From an uncultured Solobacterium sp. (GTDB lineage: Bacteria > Bacillota_I > Bacilli_A > Erysipelotrichales > Erysipelotrichaceae), in assembly GCA_938041275.1 (NCBI GenBank), contig CALISH010000115.1, forward strand, positions 1 to 21,557: 21,557 nucleotides of DNA, given 5' to 3'. Each line of letters opens with the position of its first letter. Position 1 is the stretch's first letter. The notes below the pieces were generated by a model, which ran no database searches, was not told the DNA's origin, and saw only the letters and a list, made by a program, of their open reading frames with translations. The position numbers and the translations under genes are program-made. Below, one piece after another: positions 1 to 8,066 of this stretch.

Positions 1-19
1 GTGCAATGAGAGGGTCGAT

Positions 20-40
20 GAATATCTGGATAAGATATTC
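20..40. repeat. Perfect 7-bp inverted repeat near the left edge
   Basis: GAATATC and GATATTC flank a 7-base loop, and a run of six T lies about 13 bases to the right (53-58). It could be part of a terminator for a plus-strand gene ending before the window, or a convergent terminator for the vanY-like gene. The gap between stem and T run is too long for a textbook terminator, so the role is uncertain. Confidence 0.35.
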
Positions 41-91
41 TCACTCTACTCTATTTTTTAATGTTTCATATTACTGTAACAGTCATTCCGG

Positions 92-1318
92 TTATTCAAA
101 TTTGTCGTTGTCGCTCAGGTATTTTTGATAATTTGTAGCACTTAATACATTTTCCTTTGGCATGTTTTTCTCATCAGACCAACTTGCGATATACAAGGAG
201 TAATACTCATCGTAAGTAAGATTCGAGTCAACGATTGCCTTGGCTAATGACTTTCCAAGGTAACGAAGTTGGTTTGTCTCAGACTTATTGCCAGTAATAG
301 CTGCCTTTGAGACTGGATAACGTAGGATGAATCCATATTCTGCTGCGTGTTCTTTGAGCCATTGATAAGTGTTTGTCTGGGAGAAGGCACCACCTTCATA
401 GGTAGGACTTACATCTGCAGAAAAACCAGTTTGTTGTTCGGATTGTCCGGGGACATCCGCATATAAGTTTGCGACATCTGCGTTATAGGAACTGTAGATA
501 TCCTTTAATGCCTGATAAGATACATATCCTGTTGACGCGAAGAATGGAACTTTATTTTGGATACTTGCGGCAGAGAGTGCTTCAAAGTTTTTTGCGGCTT
601 CTGTACGTAACTGTACACCTTGGGAGGCGTATTGAAGATCAATTGTCTCTAAATCTTCTGGTACGTATTCTGCAGGTAGATTATTCTTCTGATTTACAAG
701 AACAGTGATAGAAGAGGGGTCGGATACGATGTTCTCTGTATTTGGCGCAATGAACTTATTAGATAATGTGAAGGAATCCTTGGTGTTTGTATCGCGATGG
801 AGAACACAATCATCGATATATACTTTTTCATCCCATTGATAATCGAATACAAGTAATGGCGTGATTTCCCAATATTCTAGATTTTTAAAGAGATTGAGAA
901 TCTGTGCTTGTTCATATCCTTTATCCGCAAGACGGCTTGCGAGTAAGAAATCTTCTGCCGTTAGTGCACGATTATCTTTTACAGATGTATACAGTTCTAA
1001 ATAATCTGAATTGACTGACTTTTTATCTAGTGCATTCGCAAGTGAGACAGAGTAGTATTTATTATCTAAGATTTCTTTTGTAAGTTTTTCGTGTTTAATT
1101 TCTTTGATTTGGGTATTTGTATAGCCTAATCCCTTTAACTTTGAATTGGTAATCAGGTTTGGTAATACCAGTGCAGTTACCAGAATACAAAGCACAATTA
1201 CAAGACCAATCAGAATTTCGGGACGAATATGACGTCTTGGTTTTCTGCGTTTTCTTGGTGGATTGATTGTACCACTACTATGCGATACTCTTTGGGGATT
1301 TTTATTATAGTTTGTCAT
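92..1318 (-). CDS. Membrane-anchored VanY/M15-like protein lacking both zinc histidines
   Basis: A 408-residue protein related to D-alanyl-D-alanine carboxypeptidases of the VanY (peptidase M15B) family, which trim peptidoglycan stem peptides outside the cell. A basic cytoplasmic tail (to about residue 33) is followed by one membrane segment (about 34-56), a helical region (about 60-150) and a C-terminal VanY-like domain (about 230-380). In the family the zinc ligands lie in SEHQTG...D and in EPWH. Here the first motif reads SEQQTG (293-298) with Asp302 kept, and the second reads ETNQ (347-350) with Glu347 kept. Both metal-binding histidines are therefore glutamine, and a normal zinc carboxypeptidase activity is unlikely. 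It may be a non-catalytic wall-binding protein. The start overlaps the end of the upstream pseudouridine synthase gene by 14 bases and is preceded by GAGGT at good spacing, which supports translational coupling. The family call is firm; the function is open. Confidence 0.8.
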   Translation of the reverse strand: MTNYNKNPQRVSHSSGTINPPRKRRKPRRHIRPEILIGLVIVLCILVTALVLPNLITNSKLKGLGYTNTQIKEIKHEKLTKEILDNKYYSVSLANALDKKSVNSDYLELYTSVKDNRALTAEDFLLASRLADKGYEQAQILNLFKNLEYWEITPLLVFDYQWDEKVYIDDCVLHRDTNTKDSFTLSNKFIAPNTENIVSDPSSITVLVNQKNNLPAEYVPEDLETIDLQYASQGVQLRTEAAKNFEALSAASIQNKVPFFASTGYVSYQALKDIYSSYNADVANLYADVPGQSEQQTGFSADVSPTYEGGAFSQTNTYQWLKEHAAEYGFILRYPVSKAAITGNKSETNQLRYLGKSLAKAIVDSNLTYDEYYSLYIASWSDEKNMPKENVLSATNYQKYLSDNDKFE

Positions 1319-1976
1319 AGTTTACCTCAAATTCTTTCCATGTTGATTGAGAAGGGCTTGTTTGTACTACGATAGGTGTTTTCAAGGTTGGATGTGGGAA
1401 TGTTAAGCGGAATGCGTACAATCCAATTGGACCTTTTGTTGTGTGTGGATTGTAACGCTGATCATGAACGAGCGGTAATTTGCGACTAGCGAATTGAACG
1501 CGAATCTGATGGGATCGACCTGTACCAAGTACGATATGTACAAGGGACTTCTTTCCTTTTTGACTAACAACTTCATAGGATAGATGACATTTCTTACCAT
1601 GCTTTGCGTCAGTTACGCTGACGGTATTGGTACGCGTATCCTTGGAAAGATAATCTTCTAGTGTATCTACCTTCTTTGTAGGAATACCATCAAGAATTGC
1701 AAGATATTCTTTCTTCAGTTGATGGGTTCTAACAGCTTCAGATAAACGTGAAGCTGCTTTAGAGGTCTTCGCAAATACCATCACACCACCAACGGGACGA
1801 TCTAAACGATGCACAAGACCACAATAGACATTGCCTGGTTTTTGGTATTTTTCTTTGAGATATTCTTTACACATGGAAAGTAAATCCATGTCGTGAGAAT
1901 CATCTTCCATAACAGGAATATTGATTGGTTTCTCCACGCACAAGACGTGGTTATCTTCGTAGAGGACGTTAATCAT
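1305..1976 (-). CDS. RluA-family pseudouridine synthase
   Basis: A 223-residue RNA pseudouridine synthase that isomerises uridine in rRNA or tRNA. The signature HRLDR lies at residues 56-60, so Asp59 is the expected catalytic aspartate. It is followed by the conserved stretch with VGGVMVFAKT and later by GRSHQIRVQFA. There is no N-terminal S4 domain, so this is one of the short stand-alone members and its target base cannot be named. I place the start at 1976 rather than 2006 because this ATG overlaps the methyltransferase stop as ATGA, a typical coupled arrangement, and the domain begins at once (MINVLYEDNHVLCVEKP). A longer reading would overlap the upstream gene by about 34 bases. It sits in a three-gene minus-strand operon with another likely RNA-modifying enzyme. 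Confidence 0.88.
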   Translation of the reverse strand: MINVLYEDNHVLCVEKPINIPVMEDDSHDMDLLSMCKEYLKEKYQKPGNVYCGLVHRLDRPVGGVMVFAKTSKAASRLSEAVRTHQLKKEYLAILDGIPTKKVDTLEDYLSKDTRTNTVSVTDAKHGKKCHLSYEVVSQKGKKSLVHIVLGTGRSHQIRVQFASRKLPLVHDQRYNPHTTKGPIGLYAFRLTFPHPTLKTPIVVQTSPSQSTWKEFEVNYDKL

Positions 1977-2851
1977 TTTCTCTGCCAGCTGCCATAGATG
2001 CCGCATGGTAATAATAAATCACGATTTGCGATAGGAAGGGCAATTTCACCTGTTTCCACAATACCATTTGGATGATCTGGCAAGATCATTGTACGAAGTG
2101 TGTTATCTAAAACAATGGAAGAAAAACCAGTTGTATAACTGTTGATTAAGAAGAATAGCGCATTACCATCAAGAATCTCTGCACAAGCTTGAATGAGTTT
2201 TGTGACTTCTTTTTCAAACTTCCACATTTCACCATTTGGACCTCTTCCATAGGAAGGTGGATCCATTAAGATTCCGTGATAAGTATGTCCACGACGTTTT
2301 TCGCGTTCAACGAACTTCAAGCAATCATCAACGATGAAACGAATCTTGTTGTTTTGAAGACCGCATAAGTCACGATTTTCCTTTGCCCATTGCACCATAC
2401 CCTTTGATGCGTCAACGTGTACCACTTCAGCAGCACCAGCTTTCGCACATGCCATTGTGGCACCGCCAGTGTAGGCGAAAAGATTGAGAACACGGATCTC
2501 TTCGTTTGGATATTTCTTAATTAAATCAGACATCCAATCCCAATTCACTGCTTGTTCAGGGAATAAGCCAGTATGCTTAAAACCAGTTGGGGACACCTTA
2601 AATGTCAAATCTTTATAATTGATTGTCCATGACTCTGGAAGCTTCTTACGATACTCCCAATGTCCACCACCTTTATCAGAGCGGTGGTAGATGGCATCTG
2701 TATCTTGCCATAGCTTTGTATTCTGATTTGCTGGCCAGATTGCCTGTGGGTCAGGACGTCTTAAAACGATACCTTTCCACTGTTCTAATTTCTCGCCATT
2801 TCCTGCATCAAAGCAGGTATAATCTTTCCATTGATTTGCTATTCTTGACAT
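1973..2851 (-). CDS. Class I SAM-dependent methyltransferase (RlmI/COG1092-like)
   Basis: A 292-residue methyltransferase, probably acting on rRNA. Features seen: HTGLFPEQAVNW (about residues 93-104), typical of this group; a SAM-binding loop NLFAYTGGATMACAKAGA (about 123-140); an acidic residue after strand 2 in VVHVDASKG; and the catalytic-type motif MDPPSYGRGPNGE (about 196-208). The protein lacks the N-terminal PUA domain of Escherichia coli RlmI, so the target may differ. The gene is first in the minus-strand operon and ends in a 4-base ATGA overlap with the pseudouridine synthase. AAAGAGGT six bases before the ATG supports the start. Methyltransferase is certain; RNA as substrate is inferred from family and neighbour. 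Confidence 0.85.
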   Translation of the reverse strand: MSRIANQWKDYTCFDAGNGEKLEQWKGIVLRRPDPQAIWPANQNTKLWQDTDAIYHRSDKGGGHWEYRKKLPESWTINYKDLTFKVSPTGFKHTGLFPEQAVNWDWMSDLIKKYPNEEIRVLNLFAYTGGATMACAKAGAAEVVHVDASKGMVQWAKENRDLCGLQNNKIRFIVDDCLKFVEREKRRGHTYHGILMDPPSYGRGPNGEMWKFEKEVTKLIQACAEILDGNALFFLINSYTTGFSSIVLDNTLRTMILPDHPNGIVETGEIALPIANRDLLLPCGIYGSWQRK

Positions 2852-2857
2852 GGGGTT

Positions 2858-2878
2858 ACCTCTTTGCTCATTATACCA
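2858..2878 (-). promoter_or_regulatory. Extended -10 promoter and ribosome binding site of the minus-strand operon
   Basis: Read on the minus strand, TGGTATAAT (2878 to 2870) is a perfect extended -10 element, and AAAGAGGT (2865 to 2858) is a good Shine-Dalgarno sequence. No good -35 is visible. The expected transcription start near 2863 would fall inside the Shine-Dalgarno sequence, giving a very short leader. Confidence 0.6.
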
Positions 2879-2962
2879 TGAACTGCACGCTTTCCTTAGG
2901 GGTTTCAGAAAAGAAAATAATATATTTACATTGTGCTACAGCCCCTCATAGACGGTAGTCAA

Positions 2963-2971
2963 TGGTATAAT
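2963..2971 (+). promoter_or_regulatory. Extended -10 promoter of pcrA-ligA
   Basis: TGGTATAAT is identical to the element driving the divergent minus-strand operon, about 85 bases away. No convincing -35 precedes it. Transcription would start near 2978, leaving a leader of about 60 bases before the preferred pcrA start at 3040. Confidence 0.55.
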
Positions 2972-3039
2972 AAAACCTATCGGAAATGATTTGCCGAAAA
3001 CGAAATGATGAAGTAATGCAGAATGTGGAGTGTGTAGCG

Positions 3040-5217
3040 ATGATTGATATAAATAGTTTAAATGAAAACCAAAAAGATGCAGTCTTATCCAAAGAAAAGT
3101 ACCTAAGAATTATTGCGGGTGCAGGTTCTGGTAAGACTAGAGTTTTAACGATGCGCATTGTGCATTTGATTGAAGATGAAGATGTTTGGCCAACAAAGAT
3201 TTTGGCAATTACATTTACCAACAAAGCAGCGAATGAAATGAAAGAACGTGTTCGTAATATGCTTGCTAGTCAAACGAGTGCCCCATGGGTAAGTACCATT
3301 CACTCCCTGTGTGTACGTATACTACGTGAAGATATTATTGCGATGGGATATCCACGCAACTTTACTATCATGGATACAGAAGATCAAAAGTCTGTACTCA
3401 AGGAAGCGTATAAGTTACAGGGAATTGATGCGACAACCTATTCCTATAGTTCTATGTTGGATTATATTGCGAATAATAAAACGGCAGATATTACACCGGA
3501 AAGAGCACTTGTTTTAGCAGGTGATTATCATGCGGATAAAGTGAAGGCGGAAGTATATGCGTTTTATGACAAACGTCAAAGAGATTTATATGCATTAGAC
3601 TTTGATGATTTGATTTTATGGACTGTACGCATGTTTGCGAAATTCCCAGAAATCCTAGAGAAATGGCAAAAACATTTTAACTATATCCTCGTCGATGAGT
3701 TTCAGGATATTGATAAGAAGCAGTATGAGTTAATTAACCAATTAACAGGTCCAAATAATAACCTACTTGTAGTGGGTGATCCAGACCAGACAATCTATAC
3801 ATGGCGTGGTGCGGATGTGAATATCATCATGAACTTTGCTAAGGATTATCCACAAGCTAAGACAATCATTCTAAATGAAAATTATCGTTCTGTTGAGGCA
3901 ATCCTCAATGGTGCAAACTCTGTCATTAAAAATAATAAATATCGTGTAGATAAAGAACTATTTACAAATCGTCATAGCGATGAAAAGATTACTCATTATT
4001 CTGCGGCAAGTGATGAATATCAAGCAGCGTGGATTGCAGGTAAGATTTCAAGTTTACACCGTGAAGGCAAGAGTTATCATGACATTGCAATTTTATATCG
4101 TTCCAATTACTTGTCTCGTTCTTTAGAAAAAGCACTACTCGATGAAAGGATTCCATATATCATCTATGGTGGTACACGCTTCTATGAACGTCAGGAAGTT
4201 AAAGATGCACTATGTTACTTACGTATGGTAACGACAGCAGATGATCTTGCATTACAACGCATCCTCAATCGTCCAAAGCGTGGAATAGGAAACAAGACGA
4301 TGGACTTGATTGTAGAGACTGCACGAGCAAGAAATACTTCTATGTACGAAGTATTAAAAGACAGTTCTCTATTTAGTGGCAAGATGCTAACGACAATGGA
4401 GAACTTTGTGAACATGGTTGAATCCTGGCGTAAGCGCGCAAGTAGTGGTGAGGTGGAAATCTTCAAGCTATTTGAACAAATCATCGAAGAAAGTGGTTAT
4501 CGTGCGATGCTAGAAGAAGCCAAGGAACAAGATCGTATTGAAAACCTAAAAGAATTAATCGATGACGTCAAAGAATTCTCTGAGACATATCCAGAAAGTA
4601 GTCTTGATGAATACTTACAGTTGGTATCCCTCTATGGTGACCGTGAAGAGACACTGGCAAGTGACTTTGTACAGTTAATGACCGTTCATGCGGCCAAGGG
4701 GTTGGAGTTTGATACTGTATTTATCTCAGATATGAACGAAGGAATCTTCCCGAATGAGCGTGCGGTGAACGAAAGTCATCGTGGGGTGGAAGAAGAAAGA
4801 CGTCTAGCGTATGTTGCCTTTACAAGAGCTAGAAATAAACTCTATCTAACCGAAGCGGGTGGATTCTCTATGATTTTACAGCGTGTACGATCAACTTCAC
4901 GCTTTATCGAAGAAATCGATGCGGAATACATTGAGCATCTAGGTTCAAGTATGCATGCAGGTAATACGCAAAAAGAAGTACGTTTATCAGAAAGATTATT
5001 TGACAATAGTCCTTCATCCTTTACACAACAGATGTCAAAGGCAAAACCTTCGGGATTAAAGAAGGGTGATAAAGTCATTCACGCAAAGTTTGGTGAAGGC
5101 TTAGTTATCAGTATCAAAAATGAGATTGCGGAAATCGCATTCCCATATCCATTTGGTGTGAAGAAGGTTGCGGCAGGACATCCAAGTATCAAAAAGAAGA
5201 CAGATTTAAGGAGTTAA
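3040..5217 (+). CDS. pcrA: ATP-dependent 3'-5' DNA helicase PcrA (UvrD/Rep superfamily 1)
   Basis: A 725-residue superfamily 1A helicase used in repair, replication restart and removal of RecA filaments. Motifs seen in order: Walker A AGAGSGKT (26-33), Walker B DEFQD (219-223), motif III GDPDQTIYTWRGA (246-258), motif IV NENYRS (279-284), motif V TVHAAKGLEF (about 548-557) and motif VI EEERRLAYVAFTRAR (about 584-598). The C terminus has the PcrA-specific Tudor-like segment beginning KKGDKVIHAKFGEG (near 674), which distinguishes it from UvrD and Rep. The reading frame is open from 2986. I choose 3040 because GTGGAG lies nine bases upstream, the protein then starts as PcrA proteins do (MIDINSLNENQKDAV), and 2986 would be only a few bases from the predicted transcript start. 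ligA follows after one base. Confidence 0.96.
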   Translation: MIDINSLNENQKDAVLSKEKYLRIIAGAGSGKTRVLTMRIVHLIEDEDVWPTKILAITFTNKAANEMKERVRNMLASQTSAPWVSTIHSLCVRILREDIIAMGYPRNFTIMDTEDQKSVLKEAYKLQGIDATTYSYSSMLDYIANNKTADITPERALVLAGDYHADKVKAEVYAFYDKRQRDLYALDFDDLILWTVRMFAKFPEILEKWQKHFNYILVDEFQDIDKKQYELINQLTGPNNNLLVVGDPDQTIYTWRGADVNIIMNFAKDYPQAKTIILNENYRSVEAILNGANSVIKNNKYRVDKELFTNRHSDEKITHYSAASDEYQAAWIAGKISSLHREGKSYHDIAILYRSNYLSRSLEKALLDERIPYIIYGGTRFYERQEVKDALCYLRMVTTADDLALQRILNRPKRGIGNKTMDLIVETARARNTSMYEVLKDSSLFSGKMLTTMENFVNMVESWRKRASSGEVEIFKLFEQIIEESGYRAMLEEAKEQDRIENLKELIDDVKEFSETYPESSLDEYLQLVSLYGDREETLASDFVQLMTVHAAKGLEFDTVFISDMNEGIFPNERAVNESHRGVEEERRLAYVAFTRARNKLYLTEAGGFSMILQRVRSTSRFIEEIDAEYIEHLGSSMHAGNTQKEVRLSERLFDNSPSSFTQQMSKAKPSGLKKGDKVIHAKFGEGLVISIKNEIAEIAFPYPFGVKKVAAGHPSIKKKTDLRS

Positions 5218-5218
5218 C

Positions 5219-7195
5219 ATGAGCGAAGATAAATTAGAACTTATGCGACAGATGATCGCACAGTTAAATCAAGCAGCTGATGCCTATTATGACGGTAAGG
5301 CAGAACAGATGACTGACTATGAGTGGGATGCCTTATTTGATCGTCTGAAAAAATTAGAAGAAGAAACAGGTGTTGTATTAGAAGACTCACCAACGATGAA
5401 AGTTTCTAGTGACCATACTGCAGGTCAAAAAGAGGCTCACGAATTCTTGGCTTTATCACTTGCGAAAACAAAAAAGCCAGAAGAAGTTGAAAAGTGGGCG
5501 GAAGGAAAACCAATTTGGATTTCCTGGAAGTTAGATGGTTTAACACTTGTTGTGACATATGATAATGGAAAACTAAGTAAAGTCGTTACCCGTGGAGATG
5601 GTCATATTGGTACAAACATTACCCATTTATCCACGGCAATCCATGGGATTCCACAGACAATCTCTGAAAAGGGACATCTTGTGATTCGTGGAGAAGCGGT
5701 AATTTCATATGAAGACTTTAACCAGTTTGTGATGGAGTCTGGTGAAGATTATGCAAACCCAAGAAATCTTGCATCAGGTTCATTAACCCTAAAAGATATC
5801 GAAGAAGTGAAGAAACGTCAGATTCATTGGATTCCATTTACGCTTGTATATACAGAAGAAGAAATTTATTCTTGGGGTAAGCGTATGGACTACATGGAGA
5901 AGTTAGGCTTCCAAGTTGTAGAACGTGAGTGTATTGAACATCCAACACTTGCAAATATCAACAAAGAAATTGATAAGTTTACAAAGAAGGTTACTAACGC
6001 AATCAATCCATATCCAGTGGATGGTTTGGTTGTTGTTTATGATGATACAGAATATGCGGCAGGTGGTTCTGTCACAGGACATCATGCGACTAGAGCAGGT
6101 TTTGCGTTTAAGTGGCAAGATGAATCTGTACTTTCTAAGCTCGAATATATCGAGTGGTCTTGTGCAGCATCTACCATTACACCAGTAGCAGTATTTGAAC
6201 CAGTAGAAATTGAAGGTACGACCGTAAAACGTGCCTCTCTCTGTAATATCAGTGAGTGTAAACGTTTAGGCATTGGTGATGCAGGTAGTGAACTTGAAGT
6301 CATTAAAGCAAATAAGATCATTCCAAAGGTCATCAGTGTAAAACATGCGATTGGAAGTTTCCATATTCCAGAAGCCTGTCCTGTATGTCATAGTAAGACA
6401 ATTGTGGATATGAGTGAGCGTGGTACGGAAACACTTAAATGTACAAATCCAAGCTGTCCTGCTAAAAAACTGAAGAAATTCAATCGCTTTGTGTCAAAGG
6501 CAGGAATGGATATCGATGGTATCTCAGAGCAGACACTAGCAAGATTCATCAATGAAGGATGGATTACAAAATATGGCGATATCTTCCGTTTATCCAAACA
6601 CCACGAAGAAATAACAGACTTAGAAGGGTTTGGTGAAAAGTCGGCAGCGAATATCATGGAATCGATCGATCGAGCAAGAGAGATTGACGAAACAAAACTT
6701 GTCTATGCCCTAAATATTCCTTTGATTGGTAAAGATGTCGCAAAACGATTACTCTCTGTCTATTCATTTAGAGAACTAGTTAGTATTGCAAGAAACACAG
6801 AGACTACGGAAGTATTTAGTTCCATCGATGGGATTGGACCAGAAAAGTCTAATGCCTTTGTCAGTTGGTGTAAGGATCCAGAGAATATTTCTCAACTTGA
6901 AGACCTATTAGATGAAATTACTGTGCAACGTACAAATACAGTTGCCAGTGGTAATCTTTGTGAAGGTTTGACATTTGTTGTGACGGGTGATGTACATCAT
7001 TACGCAAATCGTAATGAATTGAAGGCATATATTGAATCGCAGAGTGGTAAAGTAACAGGTTCTGTATCTAAATCAACCAATTATTTAATCAATAATGATG
7101 TGACTTCGTCATCATCCAAAAATACAAAAGCAAAACAACTCAACATTCCAATTCTTTCGGAAGAAGAGTTTATTGCACGATTTGTGAAAGAATAG
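5219..7195 (+). CDS. ligA: NAD-dependent DNA ligase (divergent LigA)
   Basis: A 658-residue ligase that seals nicks in DNA using NAD+. Domains seen: N-terminal Ia-like NAD-binding helices (about 1-60), an adenylation domain with KLDG (104-107, Lys104 the expected AMP acceptor), RGEAV (158-162), NPRNLASGSL (180-189), DGLVV (268-272) and AFKWQ (296-300), an OB fold with GTTVKRASL (333-341), a four-cysteine zinc site (Cys387, 390, 408, 413), helix-hairpin-helix repeats (about 430-570), and a C-terminal BRCT domain (about 578-658). Several signature stretches are unusual: the catalytic lysine sits in WISWKLDG rather than the usual EPKIDG-like context, and the segment before it lacks the common LSLxNAF motif. 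All core catalytic residues I can place are present. The ATG has AAGGAG five bases upstream and lies one base after the pcrA stop, so the two are co-translated. Confidence 0.93.
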   Translation: MSEDKLELMRQMIAQLNQAADAYYDGKAEQMTDYEWDALFDRLKKLEEETGVVLEDSPTMKVSSDHTAGQKEAHEFLALSLAKTKKPEEVEKWAEGKPIWISWKLDGLTLVVTYDNGKLSKVVTRGDGHIGTNITHLSTAIHGIPQTISEKGHLVIRGEAVISYEDFNQFVMESGEDYANPRNLASGSLTLKDIEEVKKRQIHWIPFTLVYTEEEIYSWGKRMDYMEKLGFQVVERECIEHPTLANINKEIDKFTKKVTNAINPYPVDGLVVVYDDTEYAAGGSVTGHHATRAGFAFKWQDESVLSKLEYIEWSCAASTITPVAVFEPVEIEGTTVKRASLCNISECKRLGIGDAGSELEVIKANKIIPKVISVKHAIGSFHIPEACPVCHSKTIVDMSERGTETLKCTNPSCPAKKLKKFNRFVSKAGMDIDGISEQTLARFINEGWITKYGDIFRLSKHHEEITDLEGFGEKSAANIMESIDRAREIDETKLVYALNIPLIGKDVAKRLLSVYSFRELVSIARNTETTEVFSSIDGIGPEKSNAFVSWCKDPENISQLEDLLDEITVQRTNTVASGNLCEGLTFVVTGDVHHYANRNELKAYIESQSGKVTGSVSKSTNYLINNDVTSSSSKNTKAKQLNIPILSEEEFIARFVKE

Positions 7196-7216
7196 TAGAA
7201 AAGAAAGTGTGTAATA

Positions 7217-7630
7217 ATGTGGTTTATATTTGCACTATTATCAGCCGTATTTGCGGCACTAACCTCAATTCTAGCGAAAGTCGGAATTGAAAATGTAAAT
7301 TCAAACCTTGCGACAGCGATACGAACAATGGTCGTAGTACTAATGGCATGGGGTATGGTATTTCTAACAAACAGTAGTTCTGGTATTAGTGAAATCAGTA
7401 AAAAGAGTTGGATATTTTTGATTTTGTCAGGATTAGCTACGGGAATATCATGGTTATGTTACTATCGTGCATTACAGTTAGGACAGGCTTCGAAGGTTGT
7501 GCCAATTGATAAATTGAGTATTGTCATCACTTTGGTATTCGCATTTATATTTTTACACGAACAGTTCACTCTCAAGTCACTAATTGGCTGTATCTTTATC
7601 GCTATCGGAACATTATTCATGGTCCTATAG
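7217..7630 (+). CDS. Single-domain EamA family (DMT) permease
   Basis: A 137-residue membrane protein made of one EamA domain with about five transmembrane segments (near 3-23, 30-50, 66-86, 95-115 and 117-137). Most DMT permeases carry two such domains, while this half-length class probably works as a dimer. SKVVPIDKLSIVIT and the following FLHEQ match the conserved end of EamA domains. The substrate is not predictable. The start is 21 bases after the ligA stop, preceded by a poor Shine-Dalgarno sequence, so it may rely on read-through translation from ligA. A perfect small palindrome follows the stop immediately. Confidence 0.85.
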   Translation: MWFIFALLSAVFAALTSILAKVGIENVNSNLATAIRTMVVVLMAWGMVFLTNSSSGISEISKKSWIFLILSGLATGISWLCYYRALQLGQASKVVPIDKLSIVITLVFAFIFLHEQFTLKSLIGCIFIAIGTLFMVL

Positions 7631-7646
7631 CGTAAAAACTTTTACG
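7631..7646. repeat. Palindrome directly after the EamA stop codon
   Basis: CGTAAAA and TTTTACG face each other with only AC between. As RNA the inner pairs could not all close, and no T run follows the second arm, so it is at best a weak terminator. It may instead be a protein-binding site. Confidence 0.35.
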
Positions 7647-7658
7647 TCAAGAAATAAA

Positions 7659-7691
7659 GACATAGAATCTTTAGAAGATTGTATTTATGTC
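7659..7691 (+). other. Imperfect hairpin upstream of gatC
   Basis: AATCTT (7666-7671) pairs with AAGATT (7675-7680) across TAG, and outer GACATA (7659-7664) can pair with TATGTC (7686-7691) over an internal loop. It lies between the EamA gene and the gatC promoter. It could slow read-through from ligA-EamA, but lacks a T tract. Confidence 0.35.
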
Positions 7692-7713
7692 GATGGCAAA
7701 AAAGGTGATAACA

Positions 7714-7742
7714 TTGATAAAATCGCTATTTAAGGCTAAAAT
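7714..7742 (+). promoter_or_regulatory. Sigma-A promoter of gatCAB
   Basis: TTGATA (7714-7719) and TAAAAT (7737-7742) are separated by exactly 17 bases. The gatC ATG follows 27 bases after the -10 with TGAGGT in between. This suggests that gatCAB is transcribed independently of pcrA-ligA. Confidence 0.65.
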
Positions 7743-7769
7743 ATATCAGCGAGAAATGAGGTATAAATC

Positions 7770-8066
7770 ATGGTAGAGAACAAAAACAGAGAATACTTCC
7801 AAAAGTTAGCAAACCAACTGATGTTTAATCTATCAGATGAAGAGGCAGACGAACTTGTAGGTGAGTTTGGAACACTTGAACAACAGTTTGCGCTTATGGA
7901 AGAAATTAATACAGACGGTGTAGAAGAAATGATTTATCCGTTTGAAGAACCAACAACATACATCCGTCATGATGAAGCAGATCATGTGATCTCTCAAGAT
8001 GATGCGATGAGAAATGTAACGAAGAAATTGGAAGGACATTTTGTTCTACCAAAGGTGGTGAAGTAA
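7770..8066 (+). CDS. gatC: Asp-tRNA(Asn)/Glu-tRNA(Gln) amidotransferase subunit C
   Basis: A 98-residue GatC, the small subunit that wraps around and stabilises GatA against GatB in the GatCAB complex. The amphipathic N-terminal helical pair (about 8-48, with LSDEEADELVGEF and LMEEINTDGVEEM) and a C-terminal stretch with an aspartate-rich extended segment (YIRHDEADHVISQDDAM) fit the family, and the length is normal. Sequence conservation in GatC is low, so the call rests strongly on its place directly before gatA. Its TAA overlaps the gatA ATG by one base (TAATG). Confidence 0.92.
   Translation: MVENKNREYFQKLANQLMFNLSDEEADELVGEFGTLEQQFALMEEINTDGVEEMIYPFEEPTTYIRHDEADHVISQDDAMRNVTKKLEGHFVLPKVVK

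Noticed and set aside
2986..3039. Longer pcrA reading with 18 extra N-terminal residues
   Set aside because: No ribosome binding site, too close to the predicted transcript start, and the extra residues do not resemble PcrA N termini.
5903..6657. Open frames on both strands inside ligA
   Set aside because: They overlap conserved ligase domains in other frames and have no initiation signals; treated as chance frames.
7687..7776. 29-codon ORF (starting MSMAKKVITL) ending over the gatC start
   Set aside because: It has no Shine-Dalgarno sequence, its first part lies in a hairpin, and it runs through the gatCAB promoter, so it is most likely chance.
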